Shown here: positions 43,901-56,200 of the stretch, piece by piece
Layout of the letters: each line of letters starts with the position of its first letter
Numbering within the stretch: the first letter of the stretch is position 1
Origin: Schistosoma haematobium
Lineage: Eukaryota; Platyhelminthes; Trematoda; Strigeidida; Schistosomatidae
Length of the DNA: 64,000 bases
Assembly (NCBI RefSeq): GCF_000699445.3
Contig: NC_067199.1
Coordinates: forward strand, 35,262,902 to 35,326,901
Reading direction: 5' to 3'
Notes under the pieces: model-generated
The model's input: the letters and a program-made list of their open reading frames with translations, nothing else
What the model was told of the DNA's origin: nothing
Database searches by the model: none
Position numbers and translations under genes: made by a program

Positions 43901-44238
43901 AAAATACTTAAAAATGTACATTGACTACTTACTTACCTTAGATAATCTCTTCGACATAATGACATCCTAGCTTTAATGTAGAAAATTTTATCTAATTCAG
44001 CTAATCTAGCATCACAGCATACACAACGTAGACAATCTTCATGCCAGTATTGACAATCAGCTAATAAGTAATGACTTTCTTTGATGCATTGTTTACACTT
44101 TGAGCAAAATTTCAACTCTGACATTATAAAGTTACTTTTAGTAATAATAGAGTTTGAATTGTTCAAGTTTTCAACGATTCTGTTTCTAGTTATGTTTAAC
44201 ATTAAACCATATGAATGTTGTAATCTAAATTTAATGAA
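37444..44238 (-). CDS. LIM-only (LMO-type) transcription cofactor gene
   Basis: Three exons on the minus strand: 44238-43937, 40172-40047, 37936-37444, with GT/AG borders and matching phases. Starting at ATG 44202, the spliced product is 294 aa. LIM1 is in exon 1: CSKC, then H at the expected 17-residue gap, [10 protein letters not shown] and a closing C-X2-D (CRRD). LIM2 begins in exon 2 (CSIC, HLSCFCC, C) and is completed in exon 3 by CEHD. The spacing between LIM1 and LIM2 and the LYGKTGEC junction resemble LMO proteins, which bridge LDB/Chip and DNA-binding factors in the nucleus. The roughly 140-residue tail has an acidic run and an [11 protein letters not shown] stretch and no homeodomain. 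More 5' sequence is possible: the frame is open to an acceptor at 44239-44241. Functional role is inferred from the family. Confidence 0.85.
38775..39065 (-). mobile_element. SR2-like RTE 3' fragment in LIM gene intron 2
   Basis: The reverse complement matches the SR2-like C-terminal coding end, including the basic [13 protein letters not shown] stretch. It has a TTAC-type tail at its left (3') end, as does the 61.1-kb copy. Confidence 0.7.
39100..39720 (-). mobile_element. RTE fragment of the 11.7-kb family in LIM gene intron 2
   Basis: Minus-strand translation in broken frames shows [18 protein letters not shown] at 39690-39640, FTYLGSF, then further-down blocks with the HRLGH-type and TWHQ motifs. 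It abuts the SR2-like piece on its left. Confidence 0.75.
40047..40172 (-). CDS. LIM gene middle exon, first half of LIM2
   Basis: 126 nt between ATTTTAG and GTAACT. It encodes [11 protein letters not shown] through CFCCQYCQM. Both borders split a codon after two bases, so skipping keeps frame but destroys LIM2. Confidence 0.85.
40173..41544. other. LIM gene intron 1, no assigned feature
   Basis: AT-rich intron sequence. A 66-codon minus frame at 41189 is not recognised. Confidence 0.4.
41545..41745 (-). mobile_element. SR2-like RTE 5' fragment
   Basis: The reverse complement matches 505-620 of the first SR2-like copy (CCCGGGTAAAGGAG, then CGTAGAAAA and CTAACCAGAA). Leader only. Confidence 0.65.
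42317..42363 (-). ncRNA. Hammerhead-like motif, left outer arm
   Basis: Minus strand: stem I TTCT/AGAA, core CCGAAGA (C for U at position 4), a stem II of three pairs after one extra A, GAAAC, and cleavage triplet GTC at 42326-42324. One core base deviates. Confidence 0.45.
42975..43169 (+). pseudogene. Penelope-like GIY-YIG C-terminal remnant
   Basis: A 64-codon frame. [24 protein letters not shown] followed by a LNRKEGLTI motif has the spacing of the end of GIY-YIG endonucleases of Penelope-like elements (R/E-A-IxI, then LNR-GL). The catalytic GIY and YIG halves and the RT are absent. The family call is from pattern memory. Confidence 0.45.
43436..43689 (+). mobile_element. SM-alpha-like SINE copy B with 8-bp target duplication
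   Basis: Flanked by TAATCTTG at 43428-43435 and 43690-43697. B box GGTTCGAATCT lies at 43520-43530, with a hammerhead downstream. The ends are about 55-bp inverted repeats (GAGTCAATTGAAGCTAGACC and its complement). The A-box part is deleted. It inserted into the Penelope-like palindrome, so it is younger than that structure. Confidence 0.8.
43547..43604 (+). ncRNA. Hammerhead ribozyme in SINE copy B
   Basis: Stem I GCACTG/CAGTGC is perfect, with an outer TGGA/TCCA helix. Core CTGAGGA is at 43560-43566 and stem II is GTCT/GGAC. GAAG replaces GAAA and GTT replaces GTC at the cleavage site (43591-43593). Structure is preserved, but catalysis is probably reduced. Confidence 0.7.
43712..43760 (+). 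ncRNA. Hammerhead-like motif, right outer arm
   Basis: Stem I TTCT/AGAA, full core CTGAAGA (43719-43725), one extra A, stem II GTG/CAC, GAAA (43746-43749), CGTC with cleavage after 43753. Minimal stem III, as reported for Penelope-like hammerheads. The extra A before stem II is a concern. Confidence 0.5.
43937..44238 (-). CDS. LIM gene exon with LIM1
   Basis: Bounded by a pyrimidine-rich acceptor (CTTCTCAACAG) and donor GTAAGT. 302 nt; the last codon (Arg) is split after two bases. It holds the whole first LIM domain. Confidence 0.85.
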
Positions 44239-44241
44239 CTG

Positions 44242-46826
44242 TTGAGAAGGAAAAGAAGAAAAGCTTAAGGAAAAATATGTGAAAAGCTTTTAAAAAAGAG
44301 TGGTTATTTGATACAAGCTATTCAAGTTACTGAAAATTATACAATCAGATTAACTTTATGGAACGTATTATACAATGAGTTTATATTTCATTAAGTGTAT
44401 AGATGAAAGTTGGAATTTTAAGAAAAATGTGTCCAGGGTTCTTCAACGTTGTCACATGGTACACTACACACTTAAGGTATTAATTAAAAGCGAAATCACA
44501 TTTCAGTTTTTTTCTTTGATATTAAGTCTTAGTCACATAGTTTTATATAAAAAATGCCTTGCAGTTACTCTGAACAAACATTTAACATTATAATAAGAAA
44601 TGATGGTGTCTAGCAGTGGAATCCAGGACGAGGGTACTTGGTTTGAGTCCGGGAATGAACATTAATTCCGGGATACCGATACATCCAGCTAACTAGTACT
44701 AAAACATTTAGGATTATTTTCACTAGAACTAGTTAACTTCTATCTAGTTCGAAATTGCCGGACATTATAGTGATATACATAACAGTTATACCTAACATCT
44801 ATCACACATAATAACGAATGTACATTGATATTAGAAATACCGTAAATTACCTACACTTAAAAACTCTGTTTAATTTATTTATCACATTTTAAGACGTGAG
44901 TTCTTTGAGAGTCTGCTATAGACAGTCACGTTTGTGAAATTATCATTACTTATATTAAAGTAGCCTAACTTTTGTTATTTTTCTGCATCTTAAAAAACTT
45001 GAAACTGTTTATCAAGAAATGACCATGCTTTAAGGGTAATGTTCCATTGATGATATTAAGTTTCGTTATTTGTAATATGATAAAACTACTTGAGAATTAG
45101 TTTTTGGAAAGTTAATTATTTACTAATATGGGCATTGTTTGAACCACTGGAACAGCAGCATTCAATTACTTACCGTTTTTCTAGTTCTCACTCGAACATT
45201 AAGAATATTATTCAGCGCTAATCCGTGACAAGTAGCGTTATATTACATCAACTATGTGGAGGCCTGTTTTCATCCTAATGTGATTGACATGTTTCATGTA
45301 GATAACTACTGATTTCATCACTCAATGCCACAATAAAGTAAAGAACTAGAAGAACTTTAGGTTTCATGTCTGCGTTAAGCTGATAATCAGTACTCCAAAG
45401 TTTCTTGGTTCAATATGAAGTTAAAAACATATTTACTCTGTAAAGCAATGTTGGATATGCACTTTTGGTCAATTAAGTTTTAAAATGTTTTAATTCAGTT
45501 AGTTTAAATACCTTAATGTGAAAGACATTGAAAACTCAGTGTTTATTTATTAAGAGGTAAAGAATCTGTAATAATTCTTCAACCCATGGTGCATATGTAC
45601 CTCAAATTCTTCAACGTATATAATGTCTCAAAGTTCCACTTATAGTAACAGTTCCTTTAGAGATTAATTTGTTTATCATTCAACATATGTACTGGTTTAT
45701 TATTGTTCAATCGATAATTATGGATAAAAACATGTTTTGATATTACAAATGATAATCTCTTATATATTTTAAAGAATGCTGCTTTTTAACCTGTATGTTA
45801 CGAAAAATGTATCAAGTTTAATGACAGATAACCCTAAGGTCACGAAAAAATTCGGCATTGTGACTTCGTCAATTTTTCAAGAGTTGAACAAGTAAATGGT
45901 AATAAACTGTTTCACTGAAATCATTAGAGTAGCGATTGAAATATATAAAAGGCAATTGATATTTTCAACAGATTCATTAAAGTTAAATTGAGCTGCGTGT
46001 ACGACGAAATTCTTTAAGATTACAACACAGTGTACCGTTTTACAAAAACATACCATTTCAAAATACCATAATGTGACAGTTTATAAAACATTCCGTATAC
46101 TAAATATCTCAAAGCTCTCTCGTGCAAGAAATCTCTTTAATTCAAAGGATCTTGTCCAATTTCTTGTGTTTTGACAGACTTGCTTATATAAAATCATATA
46201 ATTGAAATCCCTATAAGTGACTACTTGTTGTTAATAAGTTATAAATGGAAGTCTCTGAATATTTTGAAAACGGTCTTCACTGCTGAGCTTATATGACACA
46301 AGCAGGGGTAGTTGCATTAAATACAAAATTGGAAACTGCACAATCTACTATACAGTGTTATGAGTACATTACAGGAAGATTTTTCGAGTTGAAATTCACT
46401 GAGTTCATTTTTCAAAGTTTACAGATCGAATTCAGACGTATTTTGTTTTTATTGGTCTGACTGAGGAGTCATCCCACGGAATATAGGTATTCAGTTTGCA
46501 AAAGAACTTCCTGATCTGTATGAGCTGAAATATTAGGCGCAGATCTCAGTTTGCCTAGATTCAAGACCTAAAACGGAGTTTATCTTAAAATGGTCAGTGG
46601 GATTCGGCTTAATGTGTTCGTTTCAAATGTATGTAACCAACAGAACATAGAACACTTAGAAATACTATATGACCATCTGCTTAGTCGTACACCTTGATTA
46701 AATATCGGCGAATAAATTTGAATTTTATTTGACCCAAACCTAGTATAACTCAAACATACTCTACCACTGACTTGGATTTACAAGCTAATGAAGTTAAGTT
46801 TATTTTAAAATCATGTTTTCATTTAG
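44242..46826. other. Between the LIM and ABC genes
   Basis: AT-rich. 44605-44700 has a tRNA-like A-box (CTAGCAGTGGA) and B-box-like GGTTTGAGTCC spaced about 25 nt apart, perhaps a decayed SINE. No N-terminal ABC exon could be recognised. Promoters of the divergent LIM and ABC genes may lie here, but none is visible. Confidence 0.35.
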
Positions 46827-47259
46827 AGTATTTTACGACAAGATATTCCATGGTATGATGAACAGTCATCTGGGTCACTAATCAGCAAACTTTCTCAGAA
46901 TATCGAGCTCATTGAACGTGGTATTGGAACAACACTCGGGGGTTTTATAAAACACATATCAGGATTCATAGTAGGCATCATAATAAGTTTTTCAGTGGGA
47001 TGGAAACTTACACTAGTAGCTTGTTGCATGTTACCTGTTATTGCTGCAGTTTTTGGATGTTTCGGTTTCATTATGAAATATTTCACTGTTAAGGAAATAG
47101 CTGCATATGCACGAGCAGGTTCTATCGCTGGCGAAGTTTTAGAAGCTGTTCGTACTGTTGTGGCATTTGGTGGCGAGCAGAAGGAGCTAGCAAGATATAG
47201 TGAGCAGCTTGTATTTGCCGAAAAGGTCGGGCTCAAAAAGTCGACGGCAACTGGTGGAG
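46827..47259 (+). CDS. ABC exon: TMD1 helices 3-4 region
   Basis: Starts after TTTCATTTAG at [13 protein letters not shown], the first intracellular loop after TM2. It includes the GWKLTL motif and the [12 protein letters not shown] coupling segment. Donor GTAAGA; ends one base into a Val codon. Confidence 0.9.
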
Positions 47260-50200
47260 GTAAGATTCTGTGAATGGATATATCTTTCTCGTAAATAGTC
47301 AAAAAATTATCTTTATTTTAGGAGAGATATCATGGATACCCAAATTAGTCTTACGTATATAACTGCTTCTGAAATCTAATTAAACTTTCAAATTGTAAAG
47401 AAGATTTATAGCTAGTGGAAATTCAGGAGACTATTTCGATGATTTCGGTTTTTTCGATTTCCTTAAAAATTCATTTATCCTTTGGCGGATACGGATGCAT
47501 CCCATAGACTACCTCGACACACGAGTTGGTTAGTTTAGGAGTAGTTTAGAAAAAAGCTCGGAGCCGGAAAACCAGTACTTGGCGTCACTCAGTGAATTCA
47601 CTGACAGTTGGATTAAGACACGTAGATAGGTGCAGACCACATGATTGAGGTCCTCTTGATTGTCGTAATCAATCGTTGAAGCCTTTGGGTAGCTCTGTTT
47701 GAGATTATTCGCTATGCCACAAGCGTATGAACGTTTTGTCTTACCTTAAACCTTAAGTTTCTAACTCCCTCAAAATTTTTCTATTATTTCACGGAATTAT
47801 ATATTTTCTAAACTATAGATTGTATACCTAACCTTTTATATAATCATTGATACCATTTCCACATTTACTACTTTGGAATCAACCCCGAAAACTTTAACTC
47901 GCTAAGTTAATGAGGTATAGCAACTTGGATCGATGTACCAATGTGACAAATAATATTTTACGCTTGACTAGCTGACTGAACTATTACACATGTCACAGAT
48001 AACTTGAATAGGAAGTACTTACTACGTCTAGATAATTCATTTTGAATACTATAGATATGGAATTTGTCGCAACGTTCATGACTGCTTTACAGGTCTTATT
48101 AAAAAAATTATTGGTAGCATATAAAATGATTATTGCTAATCCGAACCTCGTCAAGAAGTTTAGTCTAATAAATAATCCACATGTGATTGCTCAAATGTTA
48201 CCTTAACTGATGAATCTGTTTGTCCTTAAAGTGTGCAAATAAAAGGTGATGTCACTGTTTTGAAATCTTATCCAAATCTAAGATTCAATTAAGATTTTTC
48301 GTCGGGTCTATAGATACTAGCTAATCAGTGACAGTTTATTCGATATTTGTATTGTTTTCCCGAAACCAGTTGGTTACATAGTAATTTTCTGAGTACACAG
48401 TTATCTGGTGTGCATAAGTCAGATCATTAAATAGGTTCCATCTGTTCGTAAAATTTACTTCTAGGTAAATCATTTGAATACACTCAGTATTTAACAATCA
48501 TCTAGATTTTAGTGGCCCGATGTCTGACTCGAGTTGGATCATATGAATGACTGTTATCGATACATAAATGCTGCCAATCCTCGTATATTATTATTGATTT
48601 AAATCGCGTTAGTAATGAAAGGAACAATTTATTCAAATACGAGGATGAAATTTAAATACGCATATTTCGATAACAATCATTTTACGATCTAATTGACATC
48701 AAAATAAAAGGCACCACAAAAAGGTTGACACATCTTGGTCAATCGTTCTCAGAAATTCGTAATTTTAATGAATTAGGCAATGAGTATACACAAGCTCTAA
48801 AGTTCAGTCAGTAAACTAATAATTAAAACTTGTGATTTTCTCTTTTTTTTAGTAACTGGTGCCATAGGATTAACCATCTTTTGTTCTTCTGCACTGATAT
48901 TTTGGTATGGTATTAAATTAATGATTGACGAAAACTATAATGCCGGATCTGTAATACTGGTATGTTACAATTTTTTCAAAGCCAATGGTTATCATTATAT
49001 TCTCCAAGGTAATTCATTTCAACAATAATAAGGTAAAACTTCTAAACTTAAAACCTACGTCATCCTGATTGTTTGATTCCCACGTTAAATAATAATGTGA
49101 GTAACTCAAGACATAACATATGAGTAATGCACATATGGATTGTCACACTGATATCCACCTGACCCAACTATGAAAACCGATTTGAAACACATTTAAAATT
49201 CCAAAATGCAGTCAAATGTTTTTAAAATTAAAACTGAAACTTCTTGTTAAACATTAAATACCTTTGTGTGTGTTATTTGTGGAATTGTTCGAAAAGGTAT
49301 TTTTTAAAAATTAAACAGTTTGACAATAAGTAAACGAACGGTATAGATGTTAACGGCAGTTAGCCACACGTTAATATAAGTAAGGCTCTTGAATTCCCAA
49401 ATAAAAAAGTTATATTACATTATTTTATTTTATTAGGCAGATTGAAATTCCCCCAATAGTAAATGTTTCATACAGTTTTTCCCATTCATAAATCTGAATA
49501 AAACAAGAAAAATAATAGTAACAGAATAATATGAATTCATCTCTATCCTCATATTTGACCACATACCACAAAGACTGAGACTAAAAGAAAGGGATGTTTT
49601 TATTAGCACGATTTTTCGCTATTTATCTGACGGTGAATGATGTCTCAAAGCTTTCAAAATAGTCAATAACTAAAAAAAAATACAGTTTGTTTCATTTTGC
49701 TTTAGTAGTTGATATAAAAGTATTTAAATCAAAATCATACATTCAAAAAATCCAGTTATCAATCTTGCTTTTCTTTGATCACCACAGTTACAAGTGCTTG
49801 ATACAAAAAAATGTTTTTCATAACATTAAATATAATTTCTCAAGTATTGTTTCTTATCTGATCTTTATTTAGTGGATTGATTCTACTATTTCTTATTTAT
49901 GGTGCTATATAAACTGTGACAATGATCTTTCAATTCTAAAAATTCTGTTTGTTTGCTCTTTTCAGTTTAATTTTCAAAACAATTTACATATTTAACTCGT
50001 AACTAAATAACCGTTGGAATAGTGTCTGTTTCTTTCACAATTATTATCATTGATTAATCTACATCTATAAATCTGATGAAAACTTTTCAATTATAAAATA
50101 TGTATATCGTTTGTCGATTTTTTTAGAATGGCTAATGCTATTGTTTTCAATTCATAAGCAGCTGAAGAGAATTTACTGAATAAATATATTTATTTTAATA

Positions 50201-53200
50201 GTTGAATTCATGAGTCAATTGAAGCTAGAACACCATGGAAAACTTGAACGCACTGGACGGCCGTTTTATCCTAGTGTAAGACGCCTCAGCAGTGTGCATC
50301 CACGATCCCGCCTTGCGAAATTCGAACCCAGGACCTATCAGTCTCCCGTGCGATCGCCTAACCACTAGACCACTGAGCCGGCATCCAACGGTGTTAATGT
50401 CTAACTTCAAACAATCCACGAAGTTGCGCCACCGTCCAGGTTTTCCATGGCGGTCTAGCTTCAATTGACTTATGAATTCAACTATTAAATTACTTTAATA
50501 TCCACAAAATCCCTCTCTCTCTGATTAAAATATATTTATGTTCTTCTATTATGCTTATTTTCCTAGCTTTAATTAAATTTATTACAGATTTTTCCACCTA
50601 TACCAGCATGCTTTTTTGGGCTCAAATATGATGCTCTTAAACTTCCTTTCTGTCTATCATTTCCCCATTGTTCCCAATTATCTTTCATAACCAGTAAGTA
50701 GCCGTTATCTTAACTTGTAATTATCCTGTTCGTAATAGGTATCAAGTGGACAACTATCTTCACCATAATATATTTTATTATCCGTTAGATTTATCTGAAT
50801 AGTATGATAAATCTAAATTCAATGACTCGAATTGGTCAAAAGTAAACAATGAGTGTTTAAAATGGAAGTACCTCATTGAAACAGCTAACCATATTTCTAT
50901 ACAAATGATATTATTACTTGATCTAATTTAGATTAGAAGAAGAATATTCTAACAATAGCATGGATCGCTCTATTCCTTCTTTAGTTGATTAGATTCGTAG
51001 TCGATATTAGAAAGAATACAAGGCACATCATATAATGAAAATTGTTTGATGGTGGGTTTCAGCACACACTTTAGAGTGAGTTCAAGTGGTGAAAGCTTTT
51101 GGAAACAATTTATGAATGAAATAAAAATACATATTTAAAATGACGTTTCGAATGTTTATTGTATGTACATTTTCATTACTGATGAAATAGTGATTTCAAA
51201 GAAGACCATTATTAGTTGTCACTTTTTAATTATTTTGCTTTTCCAGGTATTCATAAATGTTCTCTTGGGAAGTATTTTTCTGGGCAACGCTCTACCAAGT
51301 TTTCAATATTTCATGAACGCACAGGCATCAGCCTCTGAAATTTATGGTACTATTGAGCGTGTGAGTTTGTTTTACAACCTTTCTTACAAAGCTGTTATGA
51401 TCAAACCACTCAAAATTTCAAGGCTAAATTAATAACTAAAAAATAGGTTCTGAGATAAAGATCATCATGTTGAACATTTGCTAGAAAAAATCTAGAGTGC
51501 ACATTAATCAGTTATGTCCCCTAACCTTTATGAATCAAGATTATAATTTTTACTATCCTGACTATAGCTGTTACCCTGACGTAATAATTGGGCTTGACTA
51601 TCGTGATGACTCGACCGGGATATACTGGCTGGAGCACATCTTATTTTAGGTCCTCTCTTGCCAGGAAGGTTAGCTGAAGAACAATAGAAACTAAAAGTTT
51701 CAAATTAAAGACCGAGAACGAAGTTGTACTGCTGACTGTAGAAGGGTGTGAGTGCGGTAAGGTATTTCCCTCGGACAACCAGCACCTGTAGCCATTCTTT
51801 CTTCTCACAAAAAGAGGAAAAGGTTAGGGAAGTTCGACCCTAAAAATTTCTCACCTCACCTATCTCCACGGGTTCCTGTCTCCGATGGAAAGGGCCTTCA
51901 ATGTACGGAGCAAGTACATTGAAAACTTTCCAATAAAAGACCATGCGTGATCAACCTCAATCAGTTGTCTCTTGGACTCTGGGTTCACGTTCCCAGACAA
52001 CTAAGACCACTGCTAACCCTATTTTCGTTTCAGGTCCCTGAGGAGGGAATACTTTTCATGGAGTGGGCAGTTGAATTTGACACTTGCTCTCATTACCACT
52101 GACATCACTCGAGAGGATCTTGTTCACGATCAAATTGCTTCCTCATTTTCTAATAATTCTCAAATCTTCGCAACTAGCCCCACCCCCGTATATTTTTATC
52201 GCTAAGCGTCAATAATGCTAGTGATTTCAGTTCATCAAATGTTATTCCTGGTTTCTTAAAACCACGCACTAAACTACATGTTTCTGTTCTCAATTTTGAA
52301 CCTTGTGTCATATAGGTCGACAAGCTCCCTTATCTTGAAAGGACTCTAAGATTTCGCTTTCTCGATCCAAGTATGGTCATTCATTTGATCTCACTTTGTC
52401 AATATAAAGAACTAGCGCGACTTACACTCTGTGTATCTAGGACCCTCCTGCCACTTCCAGCGACCCCACTAGTGTTGATATAACACTAAACTCAAGGGCG
52501 GAAGAGACTCTTCTGGACTGTATTTTAGTAGATAGTCCCGTGCATACCGTACACACCGTCGCCTCCTCGTTGTACCTGCATACATTCAATCATCTGATTG
52601 ATATCCACCCCAAAGTAGCTTGGAATGCCATCCAAACAGCTATGGAAACAGCAGTGACATCTGTCAGTAACTTAAACCAAAAGGTGATGAGAAATAAGTG
52701 GATTTCAGCAGCGTGTACTGAACTGATAGATGTCCCTAAATTCATTCCATGTAGTTCAAAACACGATGAGAAGTGGAATTGGCTTAAACACAAGTTAATA
52801 AAAAGCCTATGCAGCGATTTTGAACAGTGATGAGCAGCGAAAACAAAAGTGGGTGAAATATTAGGGGCTGAAGGTAACAGTAGAAAACTGTTTAGACCTA
52901 TCAAGAAAACAAGTTTTAGGAATCCTGCTGTCAGTGTGATTTTTTTCAAAAAAGATAGGACTACAATTCCTTGTCAGTCCGCGAGACTGTATCGATGAGC
53001 AGAGCAATTAAGGGGAAAGTTCAACTGACCTTCCGCCACATATCAGTTACCTACTATATTCAAACAACCTGAATGGCAAATTGACATAAATCATCTAACT
53101 TTTAGTGAAGTTGACAAGAATGAACGGAATCTAAGGGGAGGGAGAGAAAGAGATCTAGATGGACTCATTCCGCGAATCTGTAAGGATGGCGGTCCAGTTT

Positions 53201-56200
53201 TAGCAGTTACATCAACCTAGATCGTAGATAGAATTTGAAAACTGGATGCGATCTCATCTGGGTGGTCTCGATCGCTAATCGTCCTCATTTACGATGAAAT
53301 AAAACGATCATCTTGTGACAATCGAAGAGGAATCAGTTTGATTAGTATGCTGTCTAAAATATTAGCTTCAATAATACTCAGAACTTCAACTGGAGCTCGT
53401 GAAAAGCAAACCTAAGACTGATAAGATAGTAAATCGATCTCAACTGAGGTGGTTGAGACATGGGTTACGTATGCCTATTCACCTCCTACCTCGACCAGTG
53501 ATGTGTGATGTAGGAGTAAGTTAGAAGAAAACTAGGAGCAGCTAAACAAAGACGTGACATCAGTCTGTATTGTCATTGGGGATAGGACTGAAGTATGTAG
53601 GTAGGTGTAGGCTATCTGCTTGGGGTCCGCATAATTATCGAGACCAATGATTAGAGACTTTGGGTGACATGGCTCAAAATTGCTTCCAGAAGTGCAGGTT
53701 TATTTAACCCTGATCTTCCTCTTGATTTTTAGTCCCTAAATTCCTCATAGTCTTATTTCACTAATTTATGTTTTCTTGAATCGTACTTTGAACATCTAAT
53801 CTTTTCTATTACTACTAATACTGTTACTATTTCTACTATTCAGGGATTTACCCTGACAATTCCAACTCACTATACCAATGGGATGCAGCAACTTGAACCA
53901 ATGTACACATGTGCCAGGTTTTAATATGCTGTTAAAGACAATGAATTTGGATCGACAAATTCTGTCAAAAATCCACCCAATTTTTTGAGGAAATTTTGTT
54001 TCTTTTTTTGACTCAACGTACAATATGTAAAAATTTCGGTGATACTACAGTAAATTTATTTTCAGGATTCTGATTGAAATGGAGTTAGTAGTTTCGAACA
54101 GTTCAAATTTTTTAATCGATTTGTAGGGAATTTTATCAGTTTTTCCGAAGAAATCACAACTTATTAAGGAGCACAGTCATAACTTGAATATTGTAAATAT
54201 GTTAGAATGAAAAACTTGTTGCAAATGTTTAAATTCCACTGACTGTGTATAACTAACTAGTAATAAAGTCTATCTTCCTGAACAGGCTTTATGAAACTCT
54301 GGTTCTAAAAAATTGTGTCATGAAATGTGGAAAGGAGGATAGATTTTTCTCTGAACCTTGTTGAAACAGCAAGTCAACTCATTACTCATATATTGCTACT
54401 ACTACCTCATGTATGAATTAAAATCTGAGATTTGACTTGAAGCGTTTATTACATAATTTACTGCTGGAAATCAAACAACTGAACTTCGGATTGAATTTAT
54501 TGTTACTTGTTATAAAACCAATAACTACTTTATAGCTATTGTTCTTATTTTAGATCCCTCAAATTGATAAAGATCGACATGGAAATCTCATTCCAAACTT
54601 TTCTGGAAATGTTGAGTTCAAAAATGTTTCTTTCGTATATCCAAGCAGACCAGATATTACTGTAAGTAAATCAGAATTCTTCCCATTATCCATCATTTCC
54701 ATAGTTCACAGAATCATTGTGAAGTAAATTCTCGCAAAACGAGAAAGCCGTTAAAAATGTAATTTTCCGCATGCTATGACAATTTTCAGTCTCAGGAAAT
54801 AGATTCAAACATAAATTCACTAATGGGCTTCTCTATAAGATTTTCACCTAAATCACAATTAAATTAAGTGTGTACATCATCTGATCGTCTGATTTGTCCG
54901 CTAAATTGTTATGCAGTTAAATTTCCACGGAGATCTATTTGTAGATGCTATCGTTCACAGAGAAATTTCGGATTTTTGTATTATTGATAGATTCCATTCT
55001 GGTTAGTGACGAACCCATATAGAATTGTAGAGAGAGAAACATTAATCTCGTAACGTTATGTGTTTAAAATAAAGTTGAACATTTGATTTACTACTATATT
55101 TCTTATATTGATACCTTTTTTTCTACTTTGTAGATTTTACAGGATTTTAGTCTGACGATCAAAAGTGGACAAACTATAGCTTTGGTTGGACCCAGTGGTT
55201 CAGGAAAAAGCACAATTATTCACATGCTGCAAAGATTTTATGATCCTGTGAGCGGCGAGGTATGTTTTTCCCGAGGTGTTCTGTACAGATCAACCTTGTG
55301 TCAGTGGACGTGTTTGAATTCTTACAGAAAGTATGGCTGAGTTATATCTATGCTAGAATAACCCAAATGACCTCTTAAATCTCTGTGTTGTTTAGTGTTG
55401 TTGATGCAACGGGACGATAAGTTGTAGCGATAAGAATCAGATGAATTTTAAGTGGTAACTTCATAATCTCAAATGTAACTGAAGGCTAATTCAGTAAAAA
55501 TTTTATGTAAGTTTCCATCAATGGTTAAGAGCTAACTGGTAGTCTTGTCATTTGTTCACTTTGTTCAACTTTCAAATGCTAATATACACTTTCATACTTC
55601 TATAGTTTTCATAATTTAATTTCATATTTGCCATTTAAGGTACTAATTGAAGACGAGAATATCAAGAATTTGGACCTGAAAGCTTATCGTAATCAGATAG
55701 GTTGTGTACAACAAGAACCGATACTTTTCGAAGGAACTATCAGTGATAACATAAGGTTAGGAAAACTTGATGCAACTCAAGATGAGATAGAAGAAGCTGC
55801 GAAGCTTGCTAATGCTCACGATTTTATTCAACAACTTCCGGATGTAAGTCATCTACCCATTGTTGAAAGTAAAGTTGTTTGTTATAAGCAACGTTTTCTA
55901 TTTAACTAAAAGTCGAAATGTTATATTATATTGTGAATCCAGACATACGACACTTTTGTTGGTGAACGAGGTGGCGGAATGTCAGGTGGTCAGAAGCAAC
56001 GTATAGCGATTGCCCGAGCTTTGATTAGAAAACCAAAGTTACTCCTACTGGACGAAGCGACGTCAGCTCTTGACACAAAATCAGAACGTGTAGTTCAAGT
56101 GGCATTGGACAAAGCGAGTAAGGGGAGAACAGTTGTGGTTGTTGCCCATCGTCTTACAACAGTTCGTAACGCAGATTTAATAATCGTTCTTGACAAGGGA

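Noticed and set aside
46895..47302. 135-codon minus-strand frame
   Set aside because: Shadow of the ABC exon at 46827-47259, which matches P-glycoprotein in order, phase and splice sites.
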